From Anaerolineales bacterium UBA5195 (GTDB lineage: Bacteria; Chloroflexota; Anaerolineae; Anaerolineales; Villigracilaceae), in NCBI GenBank assembly GCA_002412925.1, contig DHVZ01000060.1, positions 22,331 to 86,330 of the forward strand: a stretch of DNA of 64,000 bases, in the 5' to 3' direction. Under the pieces are notes generated by a model. It had not been told where the DNA came from and searched no databases. It saw nothing but the letters and a program-made list of their open reading frames with translations. The position numbers and the translations under genes are program-made. The first letter of the stretch is position 1; each line of letters begins with the position of its first letter. Positions 57,369 through 64,000 of this stretch are shown here, piece after piece.

Positions 57369-58700
57369 CTACTTCGCTTCAATATTCACCGTCGCGGTCA
57401 TGTTCCACAAGAAGCGGGGATCGGCTTCATCAAGCGTGACTGTGACTTTGTAGGTCATGTCGCCCAGGTATTCCTTGCCAACCGGGTCGATGGCAGTCAC
57501 CTTGCCGGAGAATTCCTCGCCAGGCAGCGCATCCAGCTTGACGGTGACGCCCTGCCCGAGAGCCACGCGGGCGATGTCGAGTTCGGCCAGGTCCTTGGTC
57601 TCGACCGTCCAGGTGGCGGTATCCGCCAGGAAGGCGACCGCCCGGCCAGGAACGGCGGTTTCGCCAGCCGACAGGTCGAGGCTCAAAAGCGTCCCGCCAA
57701 AGGGGGTGCGCAGTTCGTAGAGTTCCATGGCGGCCTCAGCCTTGTCCAGGGCCGTTGCAGCCGCGGCGACCGTCTGCGCTTCGGAGCCGGTCTGCAGGAC
57801 ACGCACATAATCCAGCGCGGTGTGGTAGCGCTCCTGGGCAATGCTGACCTGCGCGCGCGCCTTCAGGATGTCTTTGGCGCCATCGCTGGTCAGTTCATCG
57901 TCATAGTCCTCCTGCGCGTCCTTCAGGTTCTCCTTGGCATCATCGAAAAACTTCTGGGCTTCATCACGCAGATCCTTGTTGATCTTGTTGACCGTCGTCA
58001 CCCAGCGCGCATCGAGTCCCTTGGACTTCAGGTATTCATCCCGCTGCAACAGGTACACCTGCCGGCGGGTCAACTCATCGATATCCTTGCCTTTCGAGAG
58101 CCGGTCATTCAGGTTTTTCGCCACCCGGTAAGCGGCCTGGGCCTTGGCCAGCTCAGTTTCGACCCGGATGAATTCAGCGCCGGTGGTTTGTACACGGCTG
58201 GCCAGCTTTTCCTGCGCCCTGATCAGAGCCTCCCGGGCTTCATCCGCAGTGTCCTGGGCGGCGCCGATCTGTTCCTGCTGGTCGTAGTACCACAAGGGCA
58301 GGCTGAACTCGCCAGGCTGGGTCTTGTACCAATCCTGGGTGCGGTTGGATTTGTCCTCGGACAGCGCGGCGCTGTAGGTCTGGTCGTACTGGGCCTGGGC
58401 TGCGGCAAGCTCGGCCTGGACGGTTTTGATTCCGACCAGGCGGGCGAGCACCTCCCCGGCGGCGACTTTGTCTCCAGGCTGGGCGAGCACTTCGGCGACC
58501 ACCCCGCCCTGGGCAAAGCCCAGTTCCACCGCGGGGGCAGGGAGCAGTTTCCCTTCGGCTGTGACGCTGCCAGAGGATGATTCCGCAGCGGCAACAGGCT
58601 CAGCTGCCGGGGTGGGGGTGGCTGTCCCGGCGCAGGCGGCGAGGGACAGAGAGAGCAGTAATAAGATACTGAGAAAGAAGGGGAAGGTGTTCTTGTTCAT
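57369..58700 (-). CDS. HlyD-type periplasmic adaptor lipoprotein
   Basis: 443 residues. Signal peptide ending SLAACAG (lipobox Cys). A biotinyl/lipoyl half-domain (GGVVAEVLAQPGDKVAAGEVLARL), a long alpha-helical hairpin of about 190 residues (QAELAAAQAQYDQTY to QVSIAQERYHTALDY), the second lipoyl half (RTPFGGTLLSLDLSAGE) and a beta-barrel (GQGVTVKLDALPGEEFSGKVTAIDP). Adaptor subunit of an ABC or RND exporter; the transporter and channel genes are not in the window. AAGGAG precedes the ATG. Confidence 0.92.
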   Translation of the reverse strand: MNKNTFPFFLSILLLLSLSLAACAGTATPTPAAEPVAAAESSSGSVTAEGKLLPAPAVELGFAQGGVVAEVLAQPGDKVAAGEVLARLVGIKTVQAELAAAQAQYDQTYSAALSEDKSNRTQDWYKTQPGEFSLPLWYYDQQEQIGAAQDTADEAREALIRAQEKLASRVQTTGAEFIRVETELAKAQAAYRVAKNLNDRLSKGKDIDELTRRQVYLLQRDEYLKSKGLDARWVTTVNKINKDLRDEAQKFFDDAKENLKDAQEDYDDELTSDGAKDILKARAQVSIAQERYHTALDYVRVLQTGSEAQTVAAAATALDKAEAAMELYELRTPFGGTLLSLDLSAGETAVPGRAVAFLADTATWTVETKDLAELDIARVALGQGVTVKLDALPGEEFSGKVTAIDPVGKEYLGDMTYKVTVTLDEADPRFLWNMTATVNIEAK

Positions 58701-58741
58701 GAGAAACTCCTTAAGATTTATCCTAAAGGGTACGGAAGCCT

Positions 58742-59635
58742 TCAGGATTTCCTGTTATCGATCCAACTTGCCACCCATCCACCCAGCAACGGATAGCGAA
58801 AATCGTGCCCCAGTAAAACGCGCAATCCGGCCCACTGGCCGAGGAGGTGAAAGAGAGGCATGACCAAAATCATAAAACTCATCAAACAGAGCATGACCAT
58901 CATCCCGGCTACACCACCCCATTCGCCCAAGTCCATCGCGGCAGAAAAGAACAACATCGAGGCAAATCCCAGGAAAACAGCCAGGAAGGTGAACCCAAAA
59001 TAAAACAGGTTGACAAAGAGTTGGTAGAGCGTGGTCTGCGCAGATTGAAATTTCAGACTGGCAGAATGTTTTTGGTGGCTAATCCAGAGCCAGGCCGGGG
59101 CGAGCATCCCCCACAAGGGTTGGACAACGGCAAAATGCCCCATCGCAGCAGCAAAGCGCTCCTCGAAGTCTGCATCCAGCGAGTCTTCTTCAGAATCGGA
59201 GCGAGCATAGCCCAGGGAACGCGCCAGGCGGCCTCCCAAAATCGGGTAACGGAAAGCCTTCCCCAATCCGCAAAAAACTGCCGCGATAACCGGCAAGAGA
59301 AAATAAATGCCGAGCAACCCAAAGGCCGAAACCAGCAAAACGACAGAGAAAATCATCGAGATGGTCTCGTTTCGGGAAGCGTTGGGGACCAGCGCGGCTG
59401 TCACGAACATCGCCGCCATCAGCAAAACGACCACCAGCAGGTAAAGCAGCATCCAAACGGTGTAGCCCAGCGATTGGTAACCGAGAGCCTGCAAAGTCTG
59501 GAAGCGCAAATAAGCAGATTTACCCCGATTCTCGCTCCAGAAAACTGCCGGGATAATTAACCCGGACCCCAAAGCGAGAGCAGAGAGATGGGCTATGACT
59601 GCGATAATGCGTTCTTCAGCAGCGGGTTTCATCAT
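58742..59635 (-). CDS. DUF4870-like membrane protein with two repeats
   Basis: 297 residues, about eight helices arranged as two similar halves. Each half has the DUF4870 pattern: IAVIAHLSALALGSGLIIPAVFW and RFQTLQALGYQSL in the first; AMGHFAVVQPLWGMLAPAWLWI and KFQSAQTTLYQLFVN in the second. Duplication and fusion within one gene. Two adjacent ATG codons begin the protein; no strong ribosome site. Function unknown. Confidence 0.8.
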   Translation of the reverse strand: MMKPAAEERIIAVIAHLSALALGSGLIIPAVFWSENRGKSAYLRFQTLQALGYQSLGYTVWMLLYLLVVVLLMAAMFVTAALVPNASRNETISMIFSVVLLVSAFGLLGIYFLLPVIAAVFCGLGKAFRYPILGGRLARSLGYARSDSEEDSLDADFEERFAAAMGHFAVVQPLWGMLAPAWLWISHQKHSASLKFQSAQTTLYQLFVNLFYFGFTFLAVFLGFASMLFFSAAMDLGEWGGVAGMMVMLCLMSFMILVMPLFHLLGQWAGLRVLLGHDFRYPLLGGWVASWIDNRKS

Positions 59636-59662
59636 TTTGGAATATCGGGGCTAACTTCGAGG

Positions 59663-61222
59663 TTAAGCCCGTACCCAGGCGGGGGCAAGCTCACGCTCTC
59701 CAGAAGACTGCTCGTAAGCGTATCCGGCGCGGAAGAGCATCTCCTCGCGGAAATCGGGAGCAAAGAAATGAACGCCGATGGGCAGGTTTTCGCGATCAAG
59801 CCCGGCGGGGATGGAGATGCCTGGCACGCCAGCATGGTTGCCAGTCACAAGCAATTGGTCAGCATACTGCATCAAGACCGAGTCGCCATAGATGCCGCCG
59901 ATCGCAAAGGCCGGGGCAGGCGTGGAAGGCGTCAGGAGTGTATCGACTTTGGTGAAAGCTTCGTCGAAATCGCGGCGGATGAGCGAACGAATACGCAGAG
60001 CGCGGTTGTAATACTGCTCGCTGTACTGCGCCGCCGAGACGTACATGCCCATCAAGACGCGTAGTTTGGGCTGCAGCCCAAAACCCTGAGCGCGGGATTT
60101 GCGGTACATGGAACGCAGGTCGCCGGTCATTTCGGGGGCGCGGTAACCATACTTGACACCGTCGTAGCGATGCAGGTTGGAGGCCGCCTCGACACGCGAA
60201 ATCACAAAATAGGCCGGGATGCCAAACTTGGTGTGAGGCATGGACACGTTCTCGACAATCTCAGCGCCCTGACGGGCCAGCCGCTCGGCCGCCTCCAGCA
60301 CTGACTGCTTGATGATTTCGGGAACAGGCTGCTCGACCAACTCACCAGTGTCGGCATGGAAATAAGTGATCTGGAAATAATCGGACGAAAGACCAATTTT
60401 CAAACCCTTAACGCCTTTTTCCATTTCGGCCAGGTAATCAGGCACAGGGACAGTCGCGGCAGTCGAATCGCGCGGGTCGGCTCCGGCCATCGCGCCCAGC
60501 GCCAGGGCGGCATCTGCCACCGTGCGGGTTAGCGGGCCGGGGCAATCGAGCGAGGAGCCAAAGGCGATCAACCCATAGCGGGAAACGCGCCCGTAGGTCG
60601 GTTTCAGGCCGACAACGCCACAGTACGCGGCTGGCAGGCGGATGGAACCCGCCGTATCTGTACCCAGAGAAAGCGGCCCCTCCAAGGCTGCGACCGCCGC
60701 CGCCGAGCCGCCCGATGAGCCGCCGGGAACGTGGGTGGTCTTCCACGGATTGCGTGTGGCAGGCTGAAAGGCTGACGACTCGTTCGATGAGCCGTAGGTG
60801 AACTCATCCAGGTTGACTTTGCCGAGTACCACCGCCCCGGCTTTTTCCCAGCGCTCAACGGGAGTGGCCGTATAGGGCGCGACGAAATTCGCCAGGATTT
60901 TGGAGGCGGCAGTGGAGGGCGTACCTTCAACGCAAAAAATGTCTTTGATCGTGACCGGGACGCCCGCCAGTTGACCAGGATCCTCACCAACAGCGATTTT
61001 CGCGTCGATGGCGGCGGCCTGCTGCCGGGCGCGCTCCGCTGTCAGGGTGATAAAAGCGTGGACTTTGTCAGGTTCCAGCTTGGGATCGCCCCCAATTGTT
61101 CCGGGAGAGCCATCCACAAGGGCAATCTGCCTGAGATGCGCTTCAAGGACTTCACTGGCGGTCACTTCATGTGCGCGCACTTTGCGAGCAATTTCAAGGG
61201 CAGAAAGTTCGAATAATTCCAT
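59663..61222 (-). CDS. gatA: Glutamyl-tRNA(Gln) amidotransferase subunit A
   Basis: Transamidates Glu-tRNA(Gln), and possibly Asp-tRNA(Asn), with ammonia from glutamine. 519 residues; the Ser-Ser-Lys triad is complete: Lys93 in VTIKDIF, Ser170 in GGSSGGSAAA, Ser193 in TDTAGSIRLPA. GatA-specific strings NLDEFTYGSSNESS and DCPGPLTRTV are present. gatC lies 28 bp upstream; gatB is not in the window. AAGGTGG precedes the ATG. Distinct from the general amidase at 29378. Confidence 0.95.
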   Translation of the reverse strand: MELFELSALEIARKVRAHEVTASEVLEAHLRQIALVDGSPGTIGGDPKLEPDKVHAFITLTAERARQQAAAIDAKIAVGEDPGQLAGVPVTIKDIFCVEGTPSTAASKILANFVAPYTATPVERWEKAGAVVLGKVNLDEFTYGSSNESSAFQPATRNPWKTTHVPGGSSGGSAAAVAALEGPLSLGTDTAGSIRLPAAYCGVVGLKPTYGRVSRYGLIAFGSSLDCPGPLTRTVADAALALGAMAGADPRDSTAATVPVPDYLAEMEKGVKGLKIGLSSDYFQITYFHADTGELVEQPVPEIIKQSVLEAAERLARQGAEIVENVSMPHTKFGIPAYFVISRVEAASNLHRYDGVKYGYRAPEMTGDLRSMYRKSRAQGFGLQPKLRVLMGMYVSAAQYSEQYYNRALRIRSLIRRDFDEAFTKVDTLLTPSTPAPAFAIGGIYGDSVLMQYADQLLVTGNHAGVPGISIPAGLDRENLPIGVHFFAPDFREEMLFRAGYAYEQSSGERELAPAWVRA

Positions 61223-61250
61223 CTTGCCACCTTACAATCTCATCTTCTAA

Positions 61251-61571
61251 TTATTTCAAATCCTGGTGCGGAATTTCAGGCACAACGAGATAACCAGCCT
61301 CGGTCTCAGGCGCAGTTTTGAGCAAGCGCCCAGGATCGGGATGCGACAGAGCCAAATCCTCGCGGATGGCGGGCGAAGTGGCGGGAGTGTAAGGCACGCC
61401 ATGCGAGGCCACCGGCGTGGCCGGGTCAAGAGGAATGGCCTCCAATTCGTGAATGGCCTTGAGCTGGTTGTTCAGTTCCCGGCGCAGGTATTCAGCTTCG
61501 CTGGGAGCCAGCTCCAGGGCAGCTAATTCAACCAGATGGGTGAATAGTTCGGGGGTGATTTCGTCGCTCAT
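61251..61571 (-). CDS. gatC: Glutamyl-tRNA(Gln) amidotransferase subunit C
   Basis: 106 residues, the small subunit that holds GatA and GatB together. HLVELAALELAPSEAEYLRRELNNQL is the GatC start pattern (given in part), and DPGRLLKTAPETEAGYLVVPEI the C-terminal wrap. First gene of the gatC-gatA pair. A minus-strand TATAAT at 61684-61679 would give a leader of about 100 nt with a short hairpin followed by TTTTT. Confidence 0.93.
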   Translation of the reverse strand: MSDEITPELFTHLVELAALELAPSEAEYLRRELNNQLKAIHELEAIPLDPATPVASHGVPYTPATSPAIREDLALSHPDPGRLLKTAPETEAGYLVVPEIPHQDLK

Positions 61572-61745
61572 AAATCCTCAGAATATGATGATTAATCAGT
61601 AGATCCGCTTATGCAAGTGTTGCCTGTTTCGTGATGAGAAAAAGCACGCCTTCAGCGTGGCGCTTCTCGGCACGCTGGATTATATCTCGAAAAATTCCCC
61701 GTGCTATAATCACGAAAAGCAACCACTCCTGATGAGACTGAAACC
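61572..61745. other. Divergent promoter region of gatC and the YfhO-like gene
   Basis: 174 bp. Minus-strand TATAAT (61684-61679) serves gatC and plus-strand TATAAT (61705-61710) the YfhO-like gene. The gatC leader contains a CACGC/GCGTG hairpin followed on its strand by TTTTT, which might attenuate. Otherwise empty. Confidence 0.5.
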
Positions 61746-63926
61746 ATGCCAGATTTGAAACCAGGGAAATCGAAATGGCTCGAATGGGGGCTGATCGTGT
61801 TCGCAATCTGGGTCTATTGCCTGCCGTTTCTCGATCTTGGCAGACTGTCCAACCTGCCTGGGCCAGAGGCCCAGTACTTCCAGACTTTTGATCAGATTTT
61901 GGAATTCTCACTCAAAGAGCAGGGGCAATTCCCCTTGTGGAATCCTTACTACTTTACCGGTATTCCGTACATTGCCCACCCAATGTTACATGTGTACAAT
62001 CCTTTTGTCAGCCTGCCCGTGATGATCCTGGGAACGCAGGATGGATTTAAGCTTGCAGTATTTTTTGGATTTCTTATCGCCGGGTTGGGCATGTGGTGGC
62101 TCGGGAAAGAACTTGGCCTGACCCCGGCGGGACGCATCTGGATCAGCTTAATGTACGCCTTTTGCGGGGTACCGGCAGCCAAATTCATCCAGGGACAGTA
62201 TCTGATGGTGCTTGGGTTTGGCTGGATACCCTTCTCGCTGGCCGCCATCCTCGCCGCAACTCGCTGCAAACGATGGACACAGATCTGCGTTGCGGCAGCC
62301 GCACTGGCGCTGCTCTTTTTCTGTGGGAATCACTATTATGCCTACTATATGTTGTATGTGATTGCGCTTTTTGCAATCCTCACAACCGTCAAGCTGGAAA
62401 AGAATCTTGAAAGACCCCCATCTAATTTTAAAGGCTTTTACAGGCTGGGCCTAACCTGGGGGTTATCTTTTTGCCTTCTACTGTTCACCGGATTGGTCTT
62501 TTTGTACTTGACCGGCAACCTGTATTACTCGTACTACCTGCTGCTTGCAGCAGTTTTAATAGCGCTTATTCGGGCTGCTCGACATGAAAACAGCCCCGTC
62601 AGACTGAAAATCGATCGGGAACAATTCCAAGTCCTGGTTGCAATCGGGGTCCTAGCTTTGGGGTTGATTGCAGTCCAACTGCTGCCGTCCCTCGATTATC
62701 GCAATCGATACATCAAAGACATCAATATCGGACTGACCGACTCTCGAAACCTTGAAACCGTTTTACTGGATTTTGTCTCCCCGGAGCCGTTTCGCCCAGA
62801 CGCATATTCCAATCAGCTGCGCCCGGAGGAGTTTTTCGCCTATATTGGTTGGTGGCCTTTGATTGGCATGACTTTCCTCCCTCTGGCGTGGAACAAACAG
62901 AACCGGTCTTGGATCGTTCTCTTACTATCACTGGTGGTTTTTACTTTTGCCTGGATCGACGTGAAGGACATGCCCTGGAAAAACCTCTTCCAAACAGTTC
63001 CTTTCCTTTATCAATTCAGGTACCCTTCCAGGATGGTCGTTATTGGGGCAATGGCCCTGGTGACGGCTGGAGGGCTTGGTTTGGATTTTCTTTGGGGACA
63101 AGCGCAAAAACTGCGAAACACGGAACCGGCAGAGATTCATCGGCGCTTCGCCGGGAACATGTTGATACTCGCCCTCGGAACATTTTCACTCTGGTCAATC
63201 GGCGATCTGGCCTACACATCCCGCCCGCTCCTGCAGACCTCGCAGCCTGACGAAGTTCAGAATAAAGTTATTGAATGGATGCGAAATCATGACTCCGGCA
63301 TTTATTATGTCAACGCGCCCAACAAATGGGACCAGGCCATAATTGGGAATCAAATGCGTTATCAAAACGGCGGTTATGCCATCACCTATCTTCCCAGTTT
63401 CAAAAACCAGATCAGCGACCAGAAGATTGTGGCAGAACCAAAATATGCCATCGTGACCGATGGGATCATCCCTTCAAACGAGGCTGTCCCGGTGGTGTTA
63501 TTCACCAATGCCAGTATCTACAAAAACCCCAACAACCTGCCCTTTGCATTCACCATGGATGCCACCATTTTAACGACCCCTTCTGATTCCAACCTGGACA
63601 CCAGAGAAGTTACCCCGGAAACTTTTCTCGCCAGAAATATCAATTCCTATAGCGGCACGATTTCCAGCGATTCAAGCAAGGCTCTTATCCTGCTCAGCAC
63701 CTTTACACCCAATTGGCAGCTTTCAATCGACGGCAAACCAACCAAAATCTATAGCGCCTATGGCTACCTGGCCGCAGAAGTGAACCCGGGCACTCATCAC
63801 TATCTTTTCGTTTATAGGCCAATCTGGTTCTACGTGGGGCTGATGATCAGCCTGGTTACACTTGTGGCTGTTGCCATCCTGATTACTGGCGATCGAGCAG
63901 GGACAATTCCGTTTAGGAGTCATTGA
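61746..63926 (+). CDS. YfhO-like polytopic membrane protein (GT-C-type fold)
   Basis: 726 residues with about twelve helices and a long extracytoplasmic C-terminal domain. FPLWNPYYFTGIPYIAHPM, then GLGMWWLGKELGLTPAGR, resemble YfhO and related lipid-linked sugar transferases. A conserved aspartate region near the first loop (FDQILEF) could hold the catalytic base. The C-terminal NFSPNW-type string LLLSTFTPNWQLSIDGKPTKIYSAYGYLAAEVNPGTHHYLFVY is typical (quoted only as landmark pieces). Probably modifies a cell-surface polymer. Nothing further is recognisable to the window end. Confidence 0.8.
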   Translation: MPDLKPGKSKWLEWGLIVFAIWVYCLPFLDLGRLSNLPGPEAQYFQTFDQILEFSLKEQGQFPLWNPYYFTGIPYIAHPMLHVYNPFVSLPVMILGTQDGFKLAVFFGFLIAGLGMWWLGKELGLTPAGRIWISLMYAFCGVPAAKFIQGQYLMVLGFGWIPFSLAAILAATRCKRWTQICVAAAALALLFFCGNHYYAYYMLYVIALFAILTTVKLEKNLERPPSNFKGFYRLGLTWGLSFCLLLFTGLVFLYLTGNLYYSYYLLLAAVLIALIRAARHENSPVRLKIDREQFQVLVAIGVLALGLIAVQLLPSLDYRNRYIKDINIGLTDSRNLETVLLDFVSPEPFRPDAYSNQLRPEEFFAYIGWWPLIGMTFLPLAWNKQNRSWIVLLLSLVVFTFAWIDVKDMPWKNLFQTVPFLYQFRYPSRMVVIGAMALVTAGGLGLDFLWGQAQKLRNTEPAEIHRRFAGNMLILALGTFSLWSIGDLAYTSRPLLQTSQPDEVQNKVIEWMRNHDSGIYYVNAPNKWDQAIIGNQMRYQNGGYAITYLPSFKNQISDQKIVAEPKYAIVTDGIIPSNEAVPVVLFTNASIYKNPNNLPFAFTMDATILTTPSDSNLDTREVTPETFLARNINSYSGTISSDSSKALILLSTFTPNWQLSIDGKPTKIYSAYGYLAAEVNPGTHHYLFVYRPIWFYVGLMISLVTLVAVAILITGDRAGTIPFRSH

Positions 63927-64000
63927 GAGAGGGCTGATTGGGATGCTGATCGCCAGTTGAAAGATTTCCAGGCTTTAACTTTAGTTTCCGCTAACTGATC

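Noticed and set aside
59585..59660. A second start or operator region for the DUF4870 gene
   Set aside because: No clear ribosome site or promoter hexamer is visible; the double ATG start is kept by default.

Overview
The window looks like chromosomal DNA of an uncultured Chloroflexota bacterium, most likely of the class Anaerolineae. This is inferred from gene content and style: many lipoproteins and Pro/Thr-rich linkers, a gluconeogenesis factor with an N-terminal membrane part, a cobalamin-dependent ribonucleotide reductase, and tandem M1-like peptidases. There are no rRNA, tRNA, CRISPR or phage genes and no transposase. The base composition is moderately GC-rich, with one clearly AT-richer gene (22336-23421).

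Layout. 1-3334 (minus): class II ribonucleotide reductase, running off the left edge and interrupted by a 448-residue LAGLIDADG intein, with its repressor NrdR. 3649-7253: coupled DUF58/transglutaminase pair. 7281-12405 (minus): M50-like peptidase, tpiA, two small CCCC membrane proteins, pgk and gap. 12625-18442: YvcK-like factor, divergent ROK sugar kinase, class III aminotransferase and recJ. 18589-29272: accessory region with a ParB-like/Usp fusion, lipoproteins, a serine hydrolase, a DinB-like protein, a HAD phosphatase and a PAS membrane protein. 29378-35139: amidase, Tat-exported DUF362 protein, SPL-type radical SAM, HEAT-like protein, rhodanese, and the copper pair SCO1/PCu(A)C. 35416-37944: Fur/Zur-type regulator with a perfect operator on its own promoter, a small CxxC membrane protein and a zinc/manganese-type ABC transporter interrupted by a decayed four-helix-bundle gene. 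38039-45169: two M1-type lipoproteins, two histidine phosphatases, and two paralogous secreted HExxH proteins flanking a NUDIX gene. 45263-51268 (minus): a compact six-gene operon, described below. 51464-63926: CPA2 antiporter with a PII-like partner, REC-PAS-GGDEF protein, methylmalonyl-CoA mutase catalytic chain, CDGSH protein, efflux adaptor, gatC-gatA and a YfhO-like membrane protein.

The most unusual system is the operon at 45263-51268. In transcription order it encodes a membrane zinc-ribbon protein, a DUF2207 membrane protein ending in a duplicated Gly-Cys-Ala heptad, a PqqD/radical SAM/SPASM protein with all iron-sulfur cysteines, a PAS protein, an alpha/beta hydrolase, and a close radical SAM paralogue that has lost every cluster cysteine. 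I infer a peptide-modification system acting on the Cys-Ala tail. The sequence supports the architecture; the chemistry is hypothesis.

Two window-wide patterns stand out. At least five genes have a -10 hexamer only 6-7 nt before the start codon, which implies leaderless mRNAs. Three unrelated genes share a leader element built around GGGAATCTCC, two copies of which can pair with a downstream GAGACCC.
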